NCBI GenBank assembly: GCA_038373865.1
Contig: JAXGGA010004411.1
Location: forward strand, 24,752-88,751
DNA length: 64,000 bases
Source of the DNA: Uloborus plumipes
Taxonomy: Eukaryota > Arthropoda > Arachnida > Araneae > Uloboridae
Reading direction: 5' to 3'
Notes under the pieces: generated by a model
Told to the model about the DNA's origin: nothing
Database searches by the model: none
Seen by the model: the letters and a program-made list of their open reading frames with translations, nothing else
Part shown: in pieces, positions 32,851 through 44,462 of the stretch
Position numbering within the stretch: the stretch's first letter is position 1
Layout: each line of letters begins with the position of its first letter
Translations under genes and position numbers: made by a program

Positions 32851-33540
32851 TAAACAGAAAGAAAATAACTTTTTGTTCAACAAATTACCACCAGCTGTGG
32901 CGTAATTTTCTTAAAAGATTAAATTTAATTCGTGATAGTTTCTTGAAGATCATGACCCTTATTCAGGCTCTTGCACGGAACGATTCTGCTTCGGGCTGAC
33001 GTCATCAGAACTCCCTCAAAATTGTCCGAATAGAAATTCCTCAAACGGAGACGATTTGAGGAAGTAGTTAGGACGTCAAAGCGAAGAGAAATGATACTAT
33101 TTTTTTCCTGGAATTACGCCCTATTATGTTTTCTTGAGTAACCGGAGTTTCAACTTTTATTGCTCATTTAAACTACGAGATTTAAGTTTAAAATTTCGAT
33201 CGCAATTGTAAATTTAAACTATCACAAATGTGTCCGTCATCTCTATACAAATCATCCTCAAACTTCCAGTGTAATATATTCTGTCACACGTCAGCCTTTG
33301 AATATTATATCTACCTGAATCCGAAAGAGATCTATGTGCTAAATACCTCCCCCTGGTAACCAAATCAAACGCTTAAGCATTAAATGTGTGGGACTTGAAC
33401 TTTCGTTAAGTCTTATAACGCCTTAACGTAACTCCAGAACACTTCATTGGAAGATTGAGGGATAGCGCTTTACTCGATCCTTCATTTATGGCCTTAATTG
33501 GGAAAGGCTCCTGTTCTAAGGTTTCGCGTGAATGGCATTC
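32851..33540 (+). repeat. Duplicated block, right copy
   Basis: Lacks the TTAA element but carries its own extra segment of about 170 bp (about 32955-33120), rich in CpG and containing TGACGTCATCA near 32998. The two copies look roughly 75-80 percent alike by eye. Confidence 0.65.
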
Positions 33541-33664
33541 GTTATTAACGTATTCAAATGAAGTCACGTCTGTGAGCCTCGTGCCGTTAACATACCAGAG
33601 ATTGTTGTCGTTCCTCCTCTGATAATGGTATTATTTCGAGTGCCGGAGGAGAGCCCTCATTAAA
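33541..33664. other. Short GC-richer single-copy spacer
   Basis: Lies between the duplicated block and the macro-tandem. No gene recognised. Confidence 0.4.
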
Positions 33665-34385
33665 GATGCGTTAATCGACCAAAACCGTTGCATTGATAAA
33701 CCTTTCTTTGAATATAGATGAAGATTTAAATCTTAACCGATCGAGGTGAGTTGTACCCAACTGGTCGAATGTGTCGTGGAATTTTGACGTCAAAATAAAT
33801 AAGTATTTTAAAGTGAAATTGTTTTCGTTATTAATATTGATTTTTTAATGGGTTTATTGACTAAAACCTTTGCATTAATAAGCCTTTCTTTGAATATGAA
33901 TTTATGGAGGTGTTTTGTACTCGAATTGGTCGAATGTGTATTTGGTCGAATGTGTATGTGTAGTGGAATTTTGCCTTCAAAATAAATAAACTTTTGTCAA
34001 AGTAAACATTTTAAAGTGAAATTGTTTTTGATATTAATATTGTTTTTTTTAATGCGTTTAACCGTCTAAAATCTTGACATTGACAAATCCTTTCTTTGAA
34101 TATATATGAAGATTTAAATCTTTACCTGTAGGGGGACGTGATGTACTCGAACTGGTCGGAAGTCTAGTTAGTAAATTGAGTGTTGGAATTTCAACGTCAA
34201 AATAAGTAAATATTTGTGAAAATAAATGCATAAATGAATGAATACTTCAAAGTGAAATTGTATTCTTTATTAATATTGACACTTTCGGGCGTGGATGTAC
34301 ACGTATTTGATAAAATGTGTGATGGAATTTTGACGTCGAAATAAATGCACAAGTGAATAAATATTAAAAAGAAAAAATATTCTTT
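33665..34385 (+). repeat. Macro-tandem repeat, four diverged units (about 110-230 bp)
   Basis: Each unit carries CCTTTCTTTGAATATA, a CTGGTCGAATGTGT-like word, GGAATTTTGACGTCAAAATA and a following AAAGTGAAATTGT. The GGAATTTTGACGTC landmark recurs near 33779, 33966, 34186 and 34325. Unit 4 is partial. Confidence 0.75.
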
Positions 34386-34739
34386 CTTCATATACGTTTT
34401 TTTTTTTTTTCAGATCAACATCTTTTTTTAACGACCGAACATAAACTTTTATCAATATAATTGGTTGACATTATCATTGCTCTTTGTGCTTATGATATAT
34501 CTATATACTTGTATATTATATTTAATACGTGTTTCTTTTCTTCTAGGTAAGTGCTTGCTAAACATCAGAGGAAAATTTCTCTGCAATAATACCCTATATC
34601 AGGGTAAGATATCATTTTTCTATGGGTGTTTTGAATTGGTTACGTTATGTGTTACTAGTTCGTTCCAACGAGAATAGCAATGGCATTTTCCCCCTGTATT
34701 ATTCATGAGCCTTCATTAAAATTCCAAAAATATAGTTAG
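34386..34739. other. Unclassified AT-rich stretch
   Basis: No gene or repeat recognised beyond a T-run near 34398. Confidence 0.4.
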
Positions 34740-34741
34740 TA

Positions 34742-36031
34742 CCTTAAAATGGGGTGTATAGGAACAGCGGGGTCAATCGGAACAAAACTTCCAGACCATA
34801 CAAAGAAATTCTTCATAAATATACTATTGGGTATTTTTCGCCATTAATTTTTTTTTAGAAAGGTAAGATCATAGGAAGTAGGAAAAAATTACTTTTGTCA
34901 ATCTGGCAACGCAACTGGCTTCTAAGGAGGGCTGTACGTGGAATGCTAGAAAACATCATATTTTCATACACTGCAAAACTTCATATGCAAGAACAAACCT
35001 TCTTATATTTTAAACCTAAGAGTGGTATGTTTCAATTATACGTGTATCTGAACAACAGAATACCACATTACAATTTACATTTTTTATAAATTGTGTCCTA
35101 AAAATGAAGAATTCTGAAAAATGCCACAGGAAAAAAAATTGCGGGGTGAATCGGAACACTTTGTTCTGTTGTTCCAATTCAAACTTATTTGAAGGAAACT
35201 GTTTGAAAAATCAAGATTCTAACCCCAATTCCTCTAATCAAGACAAGGACAAGGATTTATTACTGTTTATCCCTTCTCGTGAGCAACTAGATCTTAGAAT
35301 GACAAAAAGTTGCAGATTTCATAAGATTTTTTCTCCAGGAGACTTCTTTTTATTTAAAATACGAGGGGAAAGTCATATAGACTTTATATAGCAAAAGGCA
35401 AGCACACAGACAGTGATGAATAAGCGAAAAAATCTTTCAGGACAATCCCCGAAACCCAGAGATTTTAAGAAACTAAAGAAAAGGCAGAGATCATCCCAGA
35501 AGATGCTATGAAAAAACTTAAGCCAAGTCACAATTGCTAGTTTTAAGGACAAGTACATATTTGTGGACGACATGAGTGACTTCTATTCATGTTAAATCTT
35601 TGTATTTTAATTCAAAAGCATTTCTTAAAATTACTTTTCATTTTTCATAAGTTCAAAATTATTTTGAATTTTGACAAATTATAAACGTTTACTGGTATTG
35701 AAATTATACTTTTATTTGACAGTAATTATCTGTTCTTGTTCTCCCCCATCAATATTACTCATGTTTGTGAGACCTATTACAGGTTTCATGGAAAAAAATA
35801 AAAATTTTAACACGTGTTCCGATTGACCCCTATCAGCGGGGTGATTCGAAACACCCATAATTTCCTATATATTTTAATAATAACTGTTCAAAATGTTTTG
35901 TGTTTGCTTGGAATATCAAAAGTAAAGCAAGACCGAAGTTTTTACCCAGAAAATCAAATTGAAAAAAAATCTTTTAACTGCTTTTTTTACAATCAAAGCT
36001 GAAAAGTGTTCCGATTAACCCCATTTTACGG
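34742..36031 (+). mobile_element. pogo-like element with GGGGTCAATCGGAAC words
   Basis: Seen: ends CCTTAAAATGGGG and inverse of CCGTAAAATGGGG, flanked by TA (34740-34741, 36032-36033). The word GGTCAATCGGAACA or variants occurs near 34771, 35142, 35817 (inverted), 35837 and 36008 (inverted). A partial C-terminal transposase-like stretch is on the plus strand. The layout parallels 26770-28653 although the words differ. 1290 bp, non-autonomous. Confidence 0.7.
35104..35580 (+). pseudogene. Possible C-terminal relic of a pogo/Tigger-like transposase
   Basis: An ATG frame runs 35104-35391. Its end reads FSPGDFFLFKIRGESH, close to the GDFVLVK motif of Tigger/jerky-type transposase C-termini and parallel to the better piece at 27328-27495. 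Beyond the stop, the continuing frame reads RDFKKLKKRQRSSQKML and FKDKYIFVDDMSD. No catalytic region is present. The middle is Asn/Asp/Lys-rich and not diagnostic, so this could still be coincidence. Confidence 0.35.
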
Positions 36032-36033
36032 TA

Positions 36034-36423
36034 CTGGGAAAAGGAAGTTCACTTGTGGTTCACGAATTTTCTATTCGAATGTTAGTACACAAAATGTATC
36101 AACAATTTACTTTTCTGAGTGTCTACATAGATCTTGAAAGAGAGTTCAGAACAAAATATTTCTTCTTTGAAAATGAAAAAAAATGTTTTCGGATATGAGT
36201 AAATTTTCCACCTTCATACAAGCGGATTCGGTTATTAAAAATAGTACATGTTATTAAAAAAAAAATACTTACCATCAATTAATAATTAGATAACAGTTTA
36301 TTGAACAGTTTTTTTTTTCTTTTACAGGCAAGAAATTTATCACTGCATAATGATGCACGAAAATACCTAATTTAGTAGAAAAGTTTAAGGATCAGTACCT
36401 TTAATGTATTGCTACACTGTTAA
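36034..36423. other. Unclassified stretch
   Basis: Contains an acceptor-like pyrimidine tract ending TTTTACAG near 36328, but the downstream frames contain stops before the RNase H-like fragment. No exon is called. Confidence 0.3.
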
Positions 36424-36639
36424 AACTACTGGAAAGATTCACCCAGTGAAGTGCCTAAAAGCATCGAATCTGTACTTTGGCTCCCTGATGCGTTACCCTG
36501 TCGACTCCATGGCAAGGGTGCCAATCATGGGCACACTGCTTCCGTCTGGTTTGGTAAGTACAACAACTGTACTAGGATCAGTGCATCAGTTAATGGGGTT
36601 GCCACCATTTGTCCGATTGTAATTTTTAAATCTAGTTAA
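36424..36639 (+). pseudogene. RNase H-like fragment, no proper start
   Basis: The frame is open from a stop at 36421 to the stop at 36637-36639, without an ATG. It reads YWKDSPSEVPKSIESV, then a degraded PDALPCRLHG, then GKGANHGHTASVWFGKYNN and ISASVNG. From knowledge of the family, the order aspartate region, NGKxGA, GVWFG and N-[IV]-S-x-x-[VL]-x-G matches the first strands of eukaryotic-type RNase H. The first catalytic motif is altered and the TNNRAE region is missing. A GTAAGT lies at 36554. It could be a processed relic of RNASEH1, a retroelement RNase H piece, or chance. No function claimed. Confidence 0.35.
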
Positions 36640-38623
36640 CAATAAAAATCTCCAGAATGTGGTACAAATATCTTATAAAAAGAAATAAATTGATAGATGA
36701 CAGTACTTTTTTTTATATTGATCTTTTCAAATACAGTGATGTTTCTTTGCCCTGCACCCTGTTTACTAAAAAAAAAAAAGGCCTCCTATACGTGCATATA
36801 GGTCTATATATTCTAAGTTTGCAATTTTAGATAAGTAAATGCTGTATAGTGTGCAACCAAGGAATTCCTCCTGGGTAGAGGGCTAAATTAAAGTGCTGTT
36901 TTTTAGTGATAAATTATAGCCGAGTCCAGTGCAAATTTCGACTAAATTAAAAAAATTCCAAAACTTGAAAAACTGTATGGACAATCGGCCGTGATGAATA
37001 TTAATATCAACACCATACTGGGCTCTCTCCACGTACAAGATGCCGCCATCTTGTCCCGCATACCGTTGCCGCTACATATATTTCGTTAAAACAAGTAGCG
37101 ATTTTAAAAAGCAAAGAACGAAACTTTTTTCTGTGCCTATGAAGTCACACACCGAGGTTTTGTCGATTTCTCAACAACAAAATTTCGGTTCATTATCCTT
37201 TTGAAAACACTACTTTTTAAAGTGTGACCCAAAAAAAAATTAAACCATGGTAAAATAAAAAGGGCATGAGCAATACACCCACTTAGCACGTTTATTCCAT
37301 CCTTTGGACTGCAGTTTATCGTGCTTAAAATGCACTCCAACAGCATGTAATAGGAGTCTCAATCGATCTGGACGGCAAAAATCCTCTTGTAGAGCCAGGG
37401 GAGCCAACAAAAAACGGTAGCTTAATGTGAAATTTAGGGAAACACCAAGTGACGCGACCGTGCACTTGGTATGGTGTACAAACTCGAACGAAAACTTTTG
37501 ATGGCAAAGTCTCAGGTATATAAGCAGTAAGTAAACACGCTCCATAAGCCAGGGTTTATGTAGAAAACATGCAATTCACAATCAACGAGAGTTGGTGGGT
37601 GTATTGGCATGTTTCAGCCTTATTCCTTGCTTAGGGGCGAGGTTACTCACTGCTTTGTACATGAGCCGTTACACCAACGTGTCTAAGACAATGATGGCTG
37701 CCTCTTTTAATGTGGCCACTAATATGTATATTCATATCTTATCAGTCTTTCAGCTGCTGTTTCAACATTCAATTGATATACACGTCACGAACATTTTAAG
37801 TACATCCCTTTCACTTCCAATACTCTTTCGTTATGTCAGATGACGGTCATCTACAAACTCCCTTTACATACAAATTTACCCTAAACGGGAATTCTGATAG
37901 TTACTGCTGAAATCTGAAATTACACATTAACTTTATACTGTGAGCTCCGACTAAAATCACCCATTCCCAGAAAATTATGAGATCTTTTTGGCTCGAATAT
38001 TTCTGTATCTGTAATTCGCTCGTTTAACGAGCTTCGCCAAAATAAATCAAAAATCCATTTAGATGTTGTATAATTACAACAACAAATAAACATCATATTT
38101 GAACATTTATTTGAAGAATTTTAAAGCGCTTGCGATGCGATTTTATCTTAACCACATGGTTGGAAAATCTGCATTCATTCTTATTCTAGGGTTCGCTGCT
38201 CAACTCATGATTAAAAGACTCAGAGATTTTTAAGTGCTTTAAAGATACTCAGTCGCATTCAGTCGCGTTCACGTGAATTAATTTGCAATAATTCACTGTA
38301 AACTATATTGTAAATCACTCTTATAATGCCCACGATTTAATTTTAAGACTCACTTAGACAGTAATGAGATTTTATGGCCCCATACTTGTGACTTTAAGAT
38401 CCTCATAATTCTTGATCTGACTTTGAGAGGCTTTATTCGAAAAAATTTAGCTTATAACTGCTCAATGAAAGTATTAAATAATTGGAGTTGATGATATAGT
38501 TGAGTAGTGCAGGGAGTACGGCTGAGTTGTTCTGTATGTAATTGAAAAACAATAGATCTCAATTAATATTTATAACTATAGAGATAAGCATAACATTCTC
38601 GTTAAGATTATTTGGCTACTAGT
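36640..38623. other. Stretch with an uncharacterised GC-richer block
   Basis: About 36960-37560 is GC-richer and includes a hairpin CAAGATG-CCGC-CATCTTG near 37037. The rest is AT-rich. No known element borders. Confidence 0.35.
37240..37545 (-). CDS. Unrecognised 101-codon ATG open frame
   Basis: Starts at a true ATG (37545) and lies in DNA richer in G and C than its neighbours. The peptide has a hydrophobic N-terminus, several Cys and His and a basic stretch near the end, but no domain I recognise. A second frame overlaps it (37325-37507). It may be part of a dispersed repeat rather than a gene. Treat as hypothetical. Confidence 0.15.
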   Translation of the reverse strand: MERVYLLLIYLRLCHQKFSFEFVHHTKCTVASLGVSLNFTLSYRFLLAPLALQEDFCRPDRLRLLLHAVGVHFKHDKLQSKGWNKRAKWVYCSCPFYFTMV

Positions 38624-39120
38624 GGGGGAATGTAGGAGACAAAGTTGAAATTACGGTGGAACCAAAGTGAAACTATGGTAAAATATATTTTTATAGTTTG
38701 TCAGGCACCACACATTATAGCAATATTTTAACTTAGACATTCTAGACATATAGCTCATTTTCCTGCTGAAAAATAAAATCGTGTTTTTTTCAAAGAGACT
38801 TTGCAAACAATGTTATGCAAGTCATTTTCAAAGTTTGATACCATTACTGGTCATATGCGTGATTTTTACAAAAATATTTCTTGTTTAGAGAAATTGATTA
38901 AATTTTTGTTAATAATCATTTTACTATTTATTGAGATCTACTGAAGCCCAGTGCAATCCGTGTATATAGTTTATAATTTTGGCATAATTTTAGTATTTTA
39001 AAAGTTCAAAAGTAAATTAGTCAAGTGTACGCCGGGCGCAAAGCGGAATGGCGAGCAAAGTGTGCAATATCCTCAATTTCATTTGCTTAAGTATTCCTAT
39101 TTACTTATAATATCACTTCA
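38624..39120 (+). mobile_element. Worn element with GGGGCAAAGTGAAA-like words, copy 2
   Basis: Aligns in order with 5226-5650: ACCAAAGTGAAACTATGG near 38660, TTATTGAGATCTACTGAAG near 38930, GTCAAGTGTACGCCGGGCGC near 39018 followed by CAAAGCGGAATGG. Repeated AAAGTGAAA words at both ends suggest the pogo-like class. Borders unresolved. Confidence 0.5.
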
Positions 39121-41629
39121 TTTATGTTCATCCAGGCACGTATATTTGTTATTCATTCTCCATTTTATTCACTTATTTCTTTGGTTTGTAAACTGTAAAG
39201 CCAGGCCGAAGCATCAGCCATTTTCGAATTCTGTTTACTCCGGCTCGTCTATAAAGTGACATTGCTTGAAGCGTTTTATCCACTATTGACGGCAGCCGAG
39301 CAAAACTGACAACAACGTCTTTTTTTTTTTCTTTATTTTACGTGGAAAGATAATAAAGTCAAAATAAAGACACAAAAGATCCCCGTGTTTTCGACCGTGC
39401 TCTTTTTAGTGTTTATTTATTTGAAAAATTGGGAAACACCCCCATTTGTATACTCAATATATGAACTAAAAAGGACGTCAAATTTATCCATGCTCAACTG
39501 AATTTAAAATTTTTGACTTATCTAACTATCACTAACTGGTCCAAATTCTGAATGCGTTAGACAAGGGATTGATTAAGTTTCTTTTAGAATAGGTTAAAAA
39601 ATAAGTAAATTGCAAAATGTGAAATGGTGAAAAAAACCTTCTATTTTATTTATTTTAATTTTTTATTATTTTTTTACAGTAATAATTTCTTGCGTTACAT
39701 TTTTTCTTTAAATTATTTTTGAAAATAGTTATTCGTTTTCATCCTAATTTTATGTATGTTACCTTTATTGAATAAAAATAATTTCTTCCTTAATGGAATT
39801 AGTCATTTTAGAATTCTTTTAATTCCTGCCCTGATAATATGTTTGGTAAAAGTTTTTTTCCGTTTTCGTTTTGGTAATTGGAAAAAGGAATAACTTCTAT
39901 AAAAAAAATGTATAAAGTTAATTAGTTTGTTATTCTTTTTTTCTTTACTACTAGAAATAGTTAGTTCTGATTTTTATTTACATTTTAAGAGGATAAATGT
40001 GTTTCTTTGAAAACTTTTGGTGATAAGGAAATCAAACACTGGAAAATAATTAACTTTCGTGAATAATTTATCTATGATTAGTGCACTGCGATATTAAAAT
40101 GTAAAAGTTATTGGAAGATATTTTTTTCTATTTTTCCTTTCTTGATAATTTAATTGCAAAACAGGTTTTTTTCTGAACTATTTTGATACTTTTTTTGCAT
40201 TAACTATTAAAACAAGAAAGGAGGGAAAAAACATATATTTGTAAAAGTAATAATTTCTTGGAACAAATGATCATGTTTTTATGAACAATATTGTAAAAGT
40301 ATTGCGTTATTTCTCGGTGAACCATTTATGTCTTGGGAAACTTATTACACTTTTATATTTTAGCTTCCATCTTCCATACATCCATTCTAATGCGAAATAC
40401 TGGTAGGCTGACTGAGGCAGGCGCTGAGTGTGATCCTAAAAGATAGGACAGTAGAAGGATGGGTGCAACGCTGTTCCTCTTTTGCTACGTCGAGGGAGAG
40501 CCTTGCCGGCCTCTGAGGCCAGCTGCGCCCGACGAAGGGTTAATCTTAGTAGTTATAAAAATTAATGATCCAAAGCTTAGCAGTTAAAACATGTTTAGCT
40601 TGAATGACAGAAAGAGAAAAAATAGATATATAACACGAGCTTTAACGGAAAAAAATAATCATGGAGTGATGCTGCTGAGAAGAAGATAAAATAAACTAAA
40701 TGGCACTTCTTTAATCATGCTCATAAAATTACCCTAATACCAAAAAGTAATAAGCACTTCCAACTCCTCTCTTTTGCTGAAAAAAAAATCACATTTCTTT
40801 CTTTCGCGAAAGAAAAATTCGAAACTTCTGCAGCCCCACAGTTCCAGCTGAAATTCGATACTGCCTCATAAATATCTTCGAATACAACATTCCATTAATT
40901 CTTCGCTAATCTGAGTACGGGAGATCGAATATCCTCAAATGCCAGGTTTTGCGCGGGAAATAGCTTGGAATCGTTCGTTAAATGCGAGAAGGGGAGAAGA
41001 TTACCGACAGCTTTGAAAATCGATATAATCGAGAAGATTAAGAGCCCGAGAATCGATATAATTCATCTTCCGATCCATTGGGTGCCTACCTATCTGTGAA
41101 TTGCAGGTCTTGAATCCGCCCCCAACTTGAATTAGTTAGAGTTGAATATGAACTGGAACAACAAATAAGTTTTTTCTTCGGAAATTACGGAGCGTGAAAA
41201 AAAGAACAAATGCTTTAATACTCTTTGTAAAAAGAAATATTTTTTGTGTTATTTATTCAAGACTTTAGTTCATTAATACTTTCTTAATTTGTCTAGTAAT
41301 TTGTTTTTATTTGTTTTGTTTTTTAAAATTTATTTATTTTCTTACTAGGCGCCAAAATGTGCAAGAAAACTAAAGTTGAAATTTATTCTCTTAAGTTTTA
41401 ATGCAGCTCATTTTAAGAAACGGGAGGATTTTTTACACCAATTTCATTTTATACGTTTTTTTTGTTTTTGTCTTTATTACAATTTTTAATTATTTGATAC
41501 CTTACTAGAGCTAAAAGAGAGATATATGCCACCCAATCCACTCTTCCTTGCTGTCCCGTAACACTCACGTATAAAAAAGGGGACCAAAGTATTAAAAAAA
41601 ATAATAAATAAATCTTTTGCGATTGCTTT
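39121..41629. other. Unclassified stretch with GC-richer islands
   Basis: Mostly AT-rich. About 40395-40545 is GC-rich with a GGCCTCTGAGGCC palindrome. About 40790-41120 is single-copy here, with CGATATAATCGAGAAGATTA-type wording and a near repeat of AATCGATATAAT. No exon recognised. Confidence 0.4.
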
Positions 41630-41631
41630 TA

Positions 41632-42121
41632 CACTGCAAAAAATAAACTTGTTTTTACAGTATAATACTGGCAACAGAGGTTCCAGTTTAAAACTGTAAA
41701 ACTTACAGTAATAAACTGTAAAACCGGTAATTTTACATTTTATTGCTGTAAAGCAGCAAATTGGGTAATTTTACAGTTTATTATCACAATTTTACAGTTT
41801 ATTACCATAAAATTAGCTGTATTATACTTTAAAAACAACAGTATAATACTGGCGGTAGTTTAAAACTGTAAAATGTACAGTAAAATCTGTAAAATTAGCA
41901 ATTTTACAGAACAGTTTGTTACAGTAAAACAACAATTTTACAATTAATTACTGTAAAATTAGACATTTTACAGTTTATTACTGCAAATTAGCAAGTTTTA
42001 CAGTTTATTACAGTAAAACAACAATTTTACAATTAATTACTGTAAAATTAGACGTTTTACAGTTTGTTTCTATAAAATTAGTTGTATTATACTGCAAAAA
42101 CACCATCTATTTTTTACAGAG
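41632..42121 (-). mobile_element. TACAG-MITE, longest copy (490 bp, dimeric)
   Basis: Ends CACTGCAAAAAATAAACTTG and TTTTTTACAGAG with TA at 41630-41631 and 42122-42123. The CTGGCAACAGAGG/CTGGCGGTAG block occurs twice, showing a head-to-tail dimer inside one pair of ends. The second half has an extra amplified module with CAGTAAAACAACAATTTTAC repeated. Confidence 0.85.
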
Positions 42122-42123
42122 TA

Positions 42124-42857
42124 CAAGACAATTTTGCTTTAAAAATTTGAGACAAAAATTAACTACGGGTAGTAAACTAATTAAATGTATTGAACCAGAT
42201 AACAAAAACTGGAAGCGCGTTCCAGTAAATAGAATTTCCTTCTAGCAGTACAAGTTCATTTACATCGTACTTACCTTGCAGTTCTCCGAAATTCTTTTTG
42301 AAATATGTATATTTTAGAATCAGTTCCTTAACTGTTGACAGAGGAATTAAATGAATGTAACTTTTTCAATCTCTTTCCTCAATTTTTCATTTTGTAAAGC
42401 AAACTCAGTTTAAACAGCAATTTCATTCTTTCAGTGGAGTATTTGCATATGTAGTTGGGGTAATTCATTTAGAACTCAGTTAAGGACAAATGTGCGAAGT
42501 GTCAAGTGTTCTCAAAAAGGCTTTATTAAGCAGTTGAACGGTACTATTTTTCTATTTCCCCGAGAGAAATGTAGGAATTAAATATTATTTCTTCTACTTT
42601 CGTTGTTAACGGTGCGTAGTAATATTTCTTAAGATTCACGGTTCGCTTGTTTTGGAGTTGTGTTTGAGTATTCGTTTAAATATATGCTAGAAAAGAATTC
42701 TAGCTTTTTTAGTAGATGGAATTAGTTTTCGTTTTCTTCACTGGAAAATCGTAAATGTTTAAACTCGTTTAGAAAAATAACTGAATTTGAAACCTGCTTT
42801 TACAGTAAATTTATATTGTATAATGTTTACATGTAATGTATGGATGCATTTTTTCCC
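42124..42857. other. Unclassified AT-rich stretch
   Basis: No gene or repeat recognised. Confidence 0.4.
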
Positions 42858-44462
42858 TTTTTAGCCTACTTTCACGTTAAAAATAAAAGAAAGACGAAAA
42901 AAGTATTAAAAGTAGCTTAATGCATCTAAAAAAATATCGCCAAGTCCAAAAAAAAAATCGCCAAGTTTAAAAAAAATATCGCCAAGTCCAAAAAAATATC
43001 GCCAAGTTAAAAAAAATAAAGAGGTAATAATATCGAAAAAATTAAAAAATTTGAAAGTATTGAGATGGGGAATTTGTGTGTCGGTCGGTCGGTCTGTCGG
43101 TCTGTCTGTCCCCCCCCCCCCCTAATAACTTTTGAATGAACATTCCGATTTGGACAAACTTTTTTTTGTTGGAAAGATCGCGGCGAGTACAGCTCATTCC
43201 CATATTTGATTTTTCGATTTGAACAATTTTTGGTTCAACTTGGAACCGTTCAAATAACCGGTCCCACGATACTAACTTTTGAATGAACAGTCCGATTTGA
43301 ACAAACTTTTTTTTGTTCGAAAGATCTTTTCAAGGATACTTCATTCCCGTATCTACATTTTTGATTTGAACAATTTTTCGTTCAACATTGAACCGTTCAA
43401 ACAAGCTTTCACCCCTAATAACTTTTGAGTGAACAGTCCGATTTAAACAAACTTTTTTTTGTTCGAAAGATATCGGCAAGGATACTTCATTACCGTATTT
43501 AAATTTTCAATTTGAACATTTTTTCGTTCAACATTGAACCGTTCAAGCAACCTTTCTCCACCTAATAACTTTTAAATAAACCGTCTGAATTGAATAAACT
43601 TTTTTTGTTCGAAAGATCTCGGAGAGACTCGTTCCCATATTTCACTTTTCCATTTGAACCATTTTTCGTTCAATGATGAACCGTTCAGAAAATTTTTTAA
43701 CATGAGCGCCTACTGGGAAATTTAAATTGAATGTTGATTCTAAACTTAAAGGCGGATTTCCTTCAAACTAACTTTGTAAGAAAACAGTTTTGATAAAAAA
43801 TGTATGTTAAGTACTTTTCTGAAAAATCTTTTGCGAGGACTCTGATTCCGACTCCGCAAACATGGCGGAAATGCAGGCTCAGAAAAAAATGACTGACTGG
43901 GCAGACGATTTTTTGTTTATTTATTCATTTTTTTTGTTTAATTTATTATTATTATTTTTATTTATTTATTTATTTTTTGGCAGACGATATTTTTTTTGAT
44001 TACAAAAATTGTTCATTCACGAGAGCATTTTATTCTTTACTGATATTTAACAACTGGCAACGGATTAAAAATAAAATTCGAGACATTTTATTAACGAACG
44101 AGGTTTTTTTTCTTCGATAAAATGTGTTTTGATGTTCTTTGTACTTTTATTTTATTTATTTATTTATTTATTTTTTCATTTGAAAACGATTGTTAAATTT
44201 TTCTACGGAAGAACTATAGCAGTTACATTCTTTAAAAGGTGCGACAAAACTTTATTTACTCGTTTATTTACTTTTTACGTGTCCTGATCATCTGATGAGA
44301 GGGGTATATTTTGCTTTTAGAAATCAGCTTTAAGTGTTATAAAGGTATGTTTGACATAATTTTCAGTTTCAGATATTCAAGAGAATATTGATTAGATGCT
44401 AGATTGCCGATGTCGATGTACGTGAAAGTAGGCTCGTTTAGTTCTTGACAGAACTTCTTGTT
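42858..44462 (+). mobile_element. Helentron/HINE-like element, copy 2
   Basis: Arm AGCCTACTTTCACGT at 42863-42877 and exact inverse at 44420-44434, then the same AGTTCT-TGAC-AGAACT hairpin (44440-44455) and CTTCTTGTT end. Contains one short minisatellite block (42939-43006), one (GTCK)n tract (about 43080-43110), four 147-bp monomers (about 43115-43690) and the conserved 3' part. It lacks the internal duplication and the 23-unit minisatellite of copy 1, so it is closer to the basic form. No coding sequence. Confidence 0.7.
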
